DNA of 5,394 nt from Betaproteobacteria bacterium. Lineage in GTDB: Bacteria > Pseudomonadota > Gammaproteobacteria > Burkholderiales > Burkholderiaceae. Under the pieces are notes generated by a model that was not told where the DNA came from, ran no database searches, and saw nothing but the letters and a program-made list of their open reading frames with translations. The position numbers were made by a program, and so were the translations under genes. Below, piece by piece: positions 1 to 4,825 of the stretch. Each line of letters starts with the position of its first letter. Position 1 is the first letter of the stretch. The stretch lies in assembly GCA_015654605.1 (NCBI GenBank), contig JAATGO010000387.1, forward strand, positions 1 through 5,394, read 5' to 3'.

Positions 1-263
1 ATGCCGGCATTGTTGATCAGTACATTCAGTGATGGAAATTCTGCTGTGATTTTGGCAGCTAGTCGTTGGATATCTGTAGGATCACGAACATCGAGTTGTG
101 CTGTTTTCATGCCCGGGTTAGCTTGAGCAACAGCGTCAAGGATATTTTGACGACGTCCGGCAATGATGACCTGGTTTCCCCGCCGATGAAATGCTTCTGC
201 AAGAGCACGCCCAATTCCAGAGCCGCCGCCAGTGATCAGTATGGTATTGCCCGTAGTATGCAT
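1..263 (-). CDS. DltE-like short-chain dehydrogenase, N-terminal part only (cut by left window edge)
   Basis: Seen: the reverse strand is open from an ATG at 263 to base 1, giving 87 codons. The start reads MHTTGNTILITGGGSGIG. The nucleotide-binding motif TGGGSGIG is at residues 11-18, and NNAG at 84-87 is the last thing visible. Arg37-Arg38 follow the second beta strand, a position that in classical SDRs favours NADP(H) over NAD(H). Known: this N-terminal pattern (NTILITGG.SGIG.ALAEAF....NQVI..GRR) is typical of DltE-type SDRs, cytoplasmic oxidoreductases of about 230-250 residues whose substrates are mostly unknown despite the name. The catalytic Ser, Tyr and Lys lie outside the window, so activity cannot be judged. 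A purine-rich AAAGAG lies about 11 nt upstream as a modest ribosome site. The gene diverges from the HxlR regulator and shares its 131-bp control region, so it is the most likely target of that regulator (inference). Confidence 0.88.
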   Translation of the reverse strand, partial: MHTTGNTILITGGGSGIGRALAEAFHRRGNQVIIAGRRQNILDAVAQANPGMKTAQLDVRDPTDIQRLAAKITAEFPSLNVLINNAG

Positions 264-294
264 AATATCTCGCTCTTTCTGTTGTTGAATTACG

Positions 295-323
295 AGCATA
301 AATCCATTACTCTCTTTTGGGAA
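295..323 (-). promoter_or_regulatory. Possible sigma70-type promoter of the DltE-like gene
   Basis: On the minus strand TTCCCA (318-323, 4 of 6 matches to the -35 consensus) is followed after exactly 17 nt by TATGCT (295-300, 4 of 6 matches to the -10 consensus). This places the start of transcription about 25 nt before the ATG at 263. The -35 hexamer lies inside the left arm of the inverted repeat at 317-353, so a bound regulator would block polymerase. Both matches are moderate. No equally good promoter could be picked for the plus-strand regulator gene. Confidence 0.35.
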
Positions 324-353
324 GTAGGCACCTTTTTGTGCCATACTTACCAA
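317..353. promoter_or_regulatory. Long inverted repeat, candidate HxlR operator
   Basis: The left arm TTGGGAAGTAGGCAC (317-331) is matched by the reverse complement of the right arm, TTGGTAAGTATGGCAC (338-353). There is one mismatch and one extra base, around a 6-nt CTTTTT centre. The outer part of each arm carries AAGTA, and the right arm contains GTAAGTA when read on the minus strand. Known: HxlR-family dimers bind dyads, and YodB-type sites carry GTAAGTA-like half-sites. The position between two divergent genes, covering a likely -35 element of the left one, fits autoregulation plus control of the dehydrogenase (inference). A smaller palindrome, ACTGG-AAA-CCAGT (353-365), directly abuts it on the regulator side. 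Confidence 0.65.
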
Positions 354-383
354 CTGGAAACCAGTGCCACTAAGAGATCATAT

Positions 384-388
384 AAGGA
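384..388 (+). promoter_or_regulatory. Ribosome binding site of the HxlR regulator gene
   Basis: AAGGA is spaced 6 nt before the ATG at 395. This supports that start over any internal one. Confidence 0.7.
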
Positions 389-394
389 CATCAT

Positions 395-805
395 ATGCTA
401 GAGTCAGTACGCCCTAAAGGGGATCGTCTTCTGTTTGTTTCTCCTGAGGGAAATGTATCTACCCCCGAACTGGATAGTGTTGTTCTTGAGGTGATTAGTA
501 GAGTCGCGGACAAGTGGACTATGCGGGTACTGGAAGCGTTAGCACAGCATGGTGTTTTGCGGTTTACGCGTATTGCTCATCTGGTTGGGGATATCAGTCA
601 GAAGATGTTGACCAAAACCTTGCGACGAATGGAAGAAGATGGTTTTGTGGTTCGTACGGTTTACCCAGAAGTACCACCCAAGGTCGAATATCAATTAACG
701 GAATTAGGGCATAGTTTGTGCGCGGCTTTTTGTAGCGTTTGGGAATGGGCAGAGAAACATCATGCTGAGTTAGGTGCTCTGCGTGCAAAGCGCGGCAAAA
801 AGTAA
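395..805 (+). CDS. HxlR-family winged-helix transcriptional regulator
   Basis: A DNA-binding regulator of 136 residues, acting in the cytoplasm as a dimer in this family. Seen: the winged-helix domain covers about residues 29-115. It includes the family signature DKWT at 39-42, a recognition-helix region ISQKMLTKTLRRMEEDGF at 67-84, and the wing with VPPKVEYQLTELG at 93-105. A basic tail ends in KRGKK. The length is normal for the family or slightly long, with about 27 extra residues in front. The start is supported by AAGGA 6 nt upstream. Odd: the family's conserved cysteine (as in CPV...GGKW), which senses quinones, aldehydes or oxidants in YodB-like and QorR-like proteins, aligns here with Ser28. 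The only cysteines are Cys109 and Cys113 in the C-terminal helix, a dimerisation region in known structures. The gene diverges from a DltE-like SDR across a long dyad and converges on the nitrilase/ABC operon. It probably controls the divergent gene and itself. Control of the operon is possible but not shown. Confidence 0.93.
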   Translation: MLESVRPKGDRLLFVSPEGNVSTPELDSVVLEVISRVADKWTMRVLEALAQHGVLRFTRIAHLVGDISQKMLTKTLRRMEEDGFVVRTVYPEVPPKVEYQLTELGHSLCAAFCSVWEWAEKHHAELGALRAKRGKK

Positions 806-846
806 TGCGCGATTTTCTGGAGAAAAGGGGAGATGGTTAGCCTGAT

Positions 847-899
847 CTGAAATGGCAGTGCTGGTAATATCATGCCTAGCAACAACTGCCAGTCTTCAG
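847..899. terminator. Imperfect long stem-loop between convergent genes, possible bidirectional terminator
   Basis: The core is TGGCAGT (853-859) pairing with ACTGCCA (885-891). It is flanked outside by CTGAA (847-851) with TTCAG (895-899). Inside, GCT-GG (860-864) pairs with CC-T-AGC (875-880). Small bulges separate the helices and the loop is about 10 nt. It sits in the 117-bp gap between the stops of the HxlR gene and the SDR gene, where both transcripts should end. No T-run abuts either side: TTTT at 905-908 is a few bases away on the plus strand, and the minus-strand run near 824-827 is about 20 nt away. It is therefore not a textbook intrinsic terminator. It could instead be a 3' stabilising hairpin or a REP-like element. 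Confidence 0.4.
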
Positions 900-922
900 T
901 AGGCTTTTCGCTGATTTTCAGA

Positions 923-1684
923 CTAGTATGCTGTCCAGCCACCATCAACAAATAACGTCGAGCCAACGCAAAATGATGCTTCGTCACTAGCGAGAAAGAC
1001 CATGGCAGCAGCAATTTCTTCGGGGGATCCTAGCCGACCTAAAAGTTGTCGTTGTTTTAGTCCTGCCATTAAACCCTCTGCATCGTCACTTTCTGCCATC
1101 AGCTTTGTGTAGTAGGGGGAGTCTACTGTACCAACACCAAGGCAATTGACACGAATATTGTCTGTCACATGATCCATGGCAAGTGCACGAGTTAATGCTG
1201 CGACAGCTCCTTTTGAGGCGACGTACGCGGCACGATTAGCAATACCAACGACAGATACGGCCGATGCTGTGTTGATGATGACACCATGGCCTTGTTCAAT
1301 CATAGTGGGGATTGCATATTTGCAGCATAAGAAGACTCCTTTGACATTAACAGACATGAGTGCATCCCAATCATCTTCCGCTGTATCTACAACCGATCCA
1401 GCGATGCCATAGCCAGCGTTATTGACCAGAATATCAATACGCCCAAAAGTTTTTAGTGTGGCAGCCATGAGCATCTGGACTTCTGGCGATTTCGAGACAT
1501 CGGCAGTGAAAGCTTGTGACTTTCCTCCTTTTACTTGAATCTCTTCTGCGACAGTACGCGCACGTTCGGCTATTTTGTCGACAACCATGACAGAAGCCCC
1601 TTCGTGTGCAAAACGTAGTGCCGTTGCTCGTCCTATTCCCGATCCTGCGCCAGTGATAATGGTAACTTTTTCAGACAATCTCAT
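923..1684 (-). CDS. Classical SDR family oxidoreductase, NAD(H)-type
   Basis: A 253-residue cytoplasmic dehydrogenase of the classical short-chain family, interconverting a hydroxyl and a carbonyl group; the substrate is unknown. Seen: TGAGSGIG at residues 11-18 binds the dinucleotide. Asp36 at the end of the second strand (VVD) indicates NAD(H). NNAG is at 88-91. The catalytic tetrad is complete: Asn113, Ser141, Tyr154 and Lys158 (YVASK). The C-terminal FVDGGW is typical of the fold. Odd: the usual Pro-Gly after strand six is replaced, the sequence reading NCLGVGTVDSPY with Val184 where Pro is normal. The start ATG at 1684 has GAGAG about 8 nt upstream. It is the last gene of the operon, 33 nt after the cupin. 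From general resemblance it could be a sugar-acid or hydroxy-acid dehydrogenase. Its role here is presumably to process the compound imported or released by the upstream genes (inference). Confidence 0.93.
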   Translation of the reverse strand: MRLSEKVTIITGAGSGIGRATALRFAHEGASVMVVDKIAERARTVAEEIQVKGGKSQAFTADVSKSPEVQMLMAATLKTFGRIDILVNNAGYGIAGSVVDTAEDDWDALMSVNVKGVFLCCKYAIPTMIEQGHGVIINTASAVSVVGIANRAAYVASKGAVAALTRALAMDHVTDNIRVNCLGVGTVDSPYYTKLMAESDDAEGLMAGLKQRQLLGRLGSPEEIAAAMVFLASDEASFCVGSTLFVDGGWTAY

Positions 1685-1717
1685 GCGTTTACTCTCTTCA
1701 TAAAAATGGGGAGGAAT

Positions 1718-2083
1718 TTATCTTTCCACTTTAATCCAGTCATAGCCGCCTACTCCTTGTAATAAGAGAAAAGAAACTGGCGCTGTGCCGGTGTTGGATA
1801 CTTCGTGGTGTGTTCCCGGATCAATCCGCCAGCGTTGTCCAATGGTCAGCGTGACTTTGTCAGCAGGATGATCAGTCGTAATCGTTAGTGTTCCTGCGAG
1901 CACGAAATAGTGGTCTGAACTGAGCTTATGATAGTGCCAAGGTATTTTATCCCCTGGTTCGAGATTAAACACTCTGGCTAACACTTCAGATGTTTTAAGC
2001 ACTGGTTCAATACGGTTAACCCGGTAAGCTGGCTGGGGAAAATGCGTTCCTTGCTGTGTTGGTGCAGGGGCACTATCGTTCAT
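1718..2083 (-). CDS. Small single-domain cupin protein
   Basis: A 121-residue, single-barrel cupin without a signal peptide, so cytoplasmic. Seen: motif 1 runs from Gly44 to Gly64 with metal-ligand candidates His50 and His52 and, at the usual Glu position, Asp57. Motif 2 lies around 82-97, with His93 as the fourth ligand candidate followed by EVSN. Three or four metal ligands are thus present, with the common Glu replaced by Asp. Known: small cupins may be metal-dependent dioxygenases, isomerases or decarboxylases, or simply ligand-binding proteins; nothing here decides. The ATG overlaps the stop of the binding-protein gene in ATGA, with a G-rich ribosome site directly upstream, so the two are probably translationally coupled. 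The place between transporter and dehydrogenase suggests an enzyme or sensor for the transported compound or a metabolite of it (inference). Confidence 0.9.
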   Translation of the reverse strand: MNDSAPAPTQQGTHFPQPAYRVNRIEPVLKTSEVLARVFNLEPGDKIPWHYHKLSSDHYFVLAGTLTITTDHPADKVTLTIGQRWRIDPGTHHEVSNTGTAPVSFLLLQGVGGYDWIKVER

Positions 2084-3150
2084 TTATTCCCCCCAACATT
2101 TCCCCCAATAACGGCATGCTCGTCAAAATGATTAATTTGAGGCAGGAGTTCGGAGGTATACATACGATGAATATCGACGGGTTGTGTGATCAGTCCTGCG
2201 CTTACCATGTACTGCATGGCGGCATCCCATGCTCCTGGTGCATAGCTACCCCATTTTCCATCTGCCGGTTTGGGGCCATAGGCTAGGAAAACTTTTAAAA
2301 TGCGTTCCTGTTCGGTAATGGCAGTTTCCGTATCCAGACCTGTTGGCTTGGCATTGGGATAAACCTCAAAATAAGCTTCAATGCATTGTCGAGTATTGGC
2401 CATGCATGCGATACGCCCTTTCGAGAGGGCACGGCCAAGAGCGGCAGCTTGTTCTGGATGTGCTTTCAGATTTTGTGCGGTGGTCATAAGTCCCCAGGAG
2501 AAAACCTGATCAATCTGTGGAGAGCTCATGAATCTAAATTTGGCGCCGCGATTGTTGAAGCCAGCATAGATCAAAACGTCTTCTGCCAGAGCATCGACAT
2601 CACCACGCTGTAAGGCGGCCAAAGCCGCAGGACCAGAACCGACATCGATGAGTTTATAGTCTTTTCCCATGACCATATTTTTGGATTTTAGGATAGCCTG
2701 CGTTGTGTAGAACTGGACAGCCGAAAGAGAAAAAACGCCAATTTTTTTTCCTTTTAAATCTTCCAGTTGATGAATCGGACTATTTTCTAAAACTGCTAAT
2801 GGGAATGGATTCTTAGTAATGAAACTATAGAAAAAAGTAAGATCTGCACCTTTTGAATTAGCGATGATGACACCATCAGGAGGTAGCTGTGCATAGCTGT
2901 TGGCACCATTGACCAATTGTTGAATGACGATCATGGAACCTTTTGCTAGCGGCATGTCCACGTCCAAACCTTCTTCTGCAAGATAGCCATTGCGTTTCGC
3001 GATGGCCCATGGTGCATATCGCACATCATAGGAAGCGATAGGTTGCATGACGGTGACCTTGGTCAATGGTTTTGTGTCAGCGGAGAAGGCGATACTGGCA
3101 CTCAATACGGTACTCATGATGCCAAACAAACATTGTGTTGCTAATTTCAT
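2080..3150 (-). CDS. Periplasmic substrate-binding protein of an ABC importer, NitT/TauT/SsuA-like (NMT1 type)
   Basis: It captures the solute in the periplasm and delivers it to the permease encoded just upstream. I chose the ATG at 3150, giving 356 residues, because GGAG lies 6 nt before it. Two in-frame ATGs at 3174 and 3162 would add 8 and 4 residues inside the permease gene and have poorer ribosome sites. Seen: a signal peptide covers residues 1-23, with a hydrophobic core to AFS and likely cleavage before Ala24; there is no lipobox. The mature part shows the SsuA/NMT1 pattern: YAPWAIAKRNGYLAEEGLDV at 45-64, ANSKGADL at 97-104, LEDLKGKKIGVF at 129-140, and LAALQRGDVDAL at 177-188. Cys249 and Cys256 could form a disulfide. 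Known ligands of this family include nitrate, taurine, alkanesulfonates, aromatic sulfonates or carboxylates and pyrimidine precursors. The ligand here is unknown; the nitrilase in the operon hints at a nitrile or related compound. The tail GGNVGGNK overlaps the ribosome site of the cupin gene. Confidence 0.93.
   Translation of the reverse strand: MKLATQCLFGIMSTVLSASIAFSADTKPLTKVTVMQPIASYDVRYAPWAIAKRNGYLAEEGLDVDMPLAKGSMIVIQQLVNGANSYAQLPPDGVIIANSKGADLTFFYSFITKNPFPLAVLENSPIHQLEDLKGKKIGVFSLSAVQFYTTQAILKSKNMVMGKDYKLIDVGSGPAALAALQRGDVDALAEDVLIYAGFNNRGAKFRFMSSPQIDQVFSWGLMTTAQNLKAHPEQAAALGRALSKGRIACMANTRQCIEAYFEVYPNAKPTGLDTETAITEQERILKVFLAYGPKPADGKWGSYAPGAWDAAMQYMVSAGLITQPVDIHRMYTSELLPQINHFDEHAVIGGNVGGNK
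2085..2108 (-). repeat. 12-nt tandem duplication with G-runs that forms the cupin ribosome site
   Basis: On the minus strand TTGGGGGAAATG (2097-2108) is followed directly by TTGGGGGGAATA (2085-2096), 10 of 12 bases identical. The second copy supplies the ribosome site, with the G-run ending 5 nt before the cupin ATG at 2083. The repeat also encodes the end of the binding protein (GGN-V-GGN-K). The runs of 5 and 6 G are possible slippage points. Confidence 0.6.
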
Positions 3151-3151
3151 T

Positions 3152-3988
3152 TTAATCTCCATTTCTACGGTCAACCCAATAAATCACTTTTCGTTCACAT
3201 GCCATGAGAGCCAGGCTCGAAACCAATCCAATTACGGTCAATATGACGAGGACAGCAAAAAGACTAGCAGTATCGAGATTAGAGCCAGCTTGTAGCAAGA
3301 GAACACCTAGTCCACTTTGTGCACCAACAAATTCAGCGACGATGGCACCAGTTAATGCGAGAACTAATCCAACGTTAAGTCCAGAAAAAATTTGTGTCGC
3401 AGCTGAAGGGAGACGTACATAAATAAAATTCTGCCAGCGTGTTGCACGTAGTGATCGCATTAGATCGTTGCGCATGGTGTCTTGTATGGAGAGGCCAGAA
3501 ACTGTGCTTACTAGCACAGGGAAAAAGACATTCAGTACGACGACCAAGACTTTGGAATCGATGCCAAAACCCATCCACATCACGATCAGTGGTGCTACGG
3601 CGACTTTGGGAAGACATTGAACAATGGCGAAGTAGGGATAGATGACGCGACCGAGTCGATTCCATTCAGTCATGATGGTAGCGGAGATAACACCTAGAAT
3701 GACGCCACCAATGAAACCGGCGAACATTTCAAATAGGGTGGTACCAATGTGAGGCCAGAAGAAACCAGATGCAAGACCGTTCCATAAGGTGGCAAAAATA
3801 TCTGATGGTTTGGCAATGATCAGAGAGGATATTTTAAAAAAATCGATAGACCATTGCCATAAAATAATAAGGATAATTGCCAACACCAGACTAGAATAAT
3901 TTGTTGCATGTTTTTTGAAATGAAAAAGGCCGAAAGAAAATGTTTTCGTAACAGGTAGGGTCATGTTATTCGCAATGGCTTTAGTCAT
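3152..3988 (-). CDS. ABC importer permease, NitT/TauT/SsuC-like
   Basis: Inner-membrane channel subunit, 278 residues, working with the adjacent ATPase and binding protein. Seen: about six membrane segments at roughly 33-52, 81-106, 116-141, 147-166, 201-223 and 243-263. The cytoplasmic EAA coupling loop lies between the fourth and fifth segments and ends in VRLP (191-194). Odd: in this loop (MRSLRATRWQNF, 177-188) Arg181 stands where the family normally has the conserved Gly of LGA. I chose the ATG at 3988, which overlaps the ATPase stop by 8 nt (ATGACTAA) and gives the normal size. A longer reading from 4138 would only duplicate ATPase coding sequence in another frame. No strong ribosome site is visible, so translation probably depends on coupling to the ATPase gene. 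An internal ATG at 3964 is possible. The stop TAA is followed after 1 nt by the binding-protein start. Confidence 0.92.
   Translation of the reverse strand: MTKAIANNMTLPVTKTFSFGLFHFKKHATNYSSLVLAIILIILWQWSIDFFKISSLIIAKPSDIFATLWNGLASGFFWPHIGTTLFEMFAGFIGGVILGVISATIMTEWNRLGRVIYPYFAIVQCLPKVAVAPLIVMWMGFGIDSKVLVVVLNVFFPVLVSTVSGLSIQDTMRNDLMRSLRATRWQNFIYVRLPSAATQIFSGLNVGLVLALTGAIVAEFVGAQSGLGVLLLQAGSNLDTASLFAVLVILTVIGLVSSLALMACERKVIYWVDRRNGD
3157..3160 (-). promoter_or_regulatory. Ribosome binding site that decides the binding-protein start
   Basis: Minus-strand GGAG sits 6 nt before the ATG at 3150, inside the last codons of the permease gene. It favours 3150 over the in-frame ATGs at 3162 and 3174. 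The resulting protein starts directly with a signal peptide (MKLATQ...). Confidence 0.7.
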
Positions 3989-4799
3989 GATGCAGTACCA
4001 TCGCATCAGAATCGTGTTTGAAATGCTCTCGAACGTGATCACATATTTCTGCAAATTGTGAACAAAGCATAGTGGAGCGTCCTCGTGGTCGGGGTAAATC
4101 AACTTCAATGATTTCATCAATGCGGCCGGGACGAGCACTCATGACGACAACGCGGTCACCCAAGAGAACCGCTTCCCCAATGCCATGGGTAATCAGTAGT
4201 ACTGAGCATTGAGTATGTTCTGCTATGTGCGCCAAATCAAAATTCATTTGTTCGCGAGTGAGAGCATCCAATGCACCGAAGGGTTCATCCATCAACAACA
4301 ACTTCGGTTCGTTCATGAGAGCACGTACAATTCCTGCACGTTGTCGCATTCCTCCGGATAAATTTTTTGGGGAGTGATGCGCAAAAGCAGCAAGTCCGAC
4401 TTGTTCTAATAGTTGCATGGCCTTGTCGTTGGCTTGACGCATGTCGCCACCAGCCAGCCGGATTGGGAGTGTCACATTTTGAAGGATGTTAAACCAGGGA
4501 AGCATTACGGCATCTTGAAAGACGACAGAGATGTCTTCTCTTGGCTGCAAGACAGGTTGGCCGCAGAAGGAAACAAGACCAGCACTTGGTGTCATGAGTC
4601 CTGCTGCAATACGCAGCAAGGTACTTTTGCCACATCCAGAGGGACCGACGACAGAAACAAACTCGCCTGGCTTTAGAGAGAGATTGATATTGGCAAGGGC
4701 AACCATATCTGCTCGTCCTTTGGTAGTGTAGACATGTTCTACATTTTCAAACGAGAGCGCAGGTATTGGATTGGCATGAGAGAGGAGTTCTGTGCGCAT
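3981..4799 (-). CDS. ABC importer ATPase, NitT/TauT/SsuB-like
   Basis: Cytoplasmic nucleotide-binding subunit of 272 residues that powers the importer. Seen: Walker [10 protein letters not shown] at 52-60, Q-loop Gln95 (VVFQD), signature LSGGMRQR at 147-154, Walker B LLLMDEP at 167-173 with Asp171 and Glu172, D-loop ALDAL at 176-180, and switch His205 (LLITHG). All catalytic elements are intact. [11 protein letters not shown] after the Q-loop and the DLPRPRGR stretch at 234-241 are typical of the nitrate/taurine/sulfonate subfamily. The start at 4799 keeps the first ABC strand ([10 protein letters not shown]). A later ATG at 4706 has a better AAAGGA but would remove that strand. No Shine-Dalgarno precedes 4799. 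The gene begins 7 nt after the nitrilase stop and its start codon lies in an inverted repeat, which suggests coupling to nitrilase translation (inference). Confidence 0.95.
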   Translation of the reverse strand: MRTELLSHANPIPALSFENVEHVYTTKGRADMVALANINLSLKPGEFVSVVGPSGCGKSTLLRIAAGLMTPSAGLVSFCGQPVLQPREDISVVFQDAVMLPWFNILQNVTLPIRLAGGDMRQANDKAMQLLEQVGLAAFAHHSPKNLSGGMRQRAGIVRALMNEPKLLLMDEPFGALDALTREQMNFDLAHIAEHTQCSVLLITHGIGEAVLLGDRVVVMSARPGRIDEIIEVDLPRPRGRSTMLCSQFAEICDHVREHFKHDSDAMVLHHD

Positions 4800-4825
4800 A
4801 TTATGTTTATTCTGATAATAATATG
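4797..4825 (-). promoter_or_regulatory. AT-rich inverted repeat covering the ATPase start codon
   Basis: CATATTAT (4797-4804 on the plus strand) pairs perfectly over 8 bp with ATAATATG (4818-4825), with a 13-nt loop. In the mRNA one arm contains the ATPase ATG (4797-4799) and the loop contains the nitrilase stop (4807-4809). A 10-nt direct repeat, TATGTTTATT (4802-4811 and 4822-4831, 20 nt apart), overlaps it. The stem is almost all A-T and therefore weak. A ribosome finishing the nitrilase would melt it, so it may couple the two genes. It may also be chance in AT-rich sequence. Confidence 0.35.

Noticed and set aside
379..386. TATAAG-like -10 element just before the HxlR gene
   Set aside because: Transcription would start at or after the ribosome site and no -35 partner is found at 16-18 nt. 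It is more likely coincidental AT-rich leader.
66..401. Plus-strand open frame of 111 codons
   Set aside because: It lies antisense to the start of the DltE-like gene and runs through the operator region. The product shows no family pattern and the opposite strand carries clear SDR motifs.
911..921. Short palindrome CTGA-TTT-TCAG at the end of the SDR gene
   Set aside because: Four-bp arms with a 3-nt loop are expected by chance and there is no T-run behind it in the direction of SDR transcription.
3151..3174. Longer start of the binding protein at 3174 or 3162
   Set aside because: It would put charged residues (MTVEMEIK) before the signal peptide and overlap the permease stop, whereas GGAG is ideally placed for 3150.
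3989..4138. N-terminal extension of the permease by 50 residues from the ATG at 4138
   Set aside because: It lies wholly inside the ATPase gene in another frame and has no permease character. The ATG at 3988 overlapping the ATPase stop gives a normal-sized protein.
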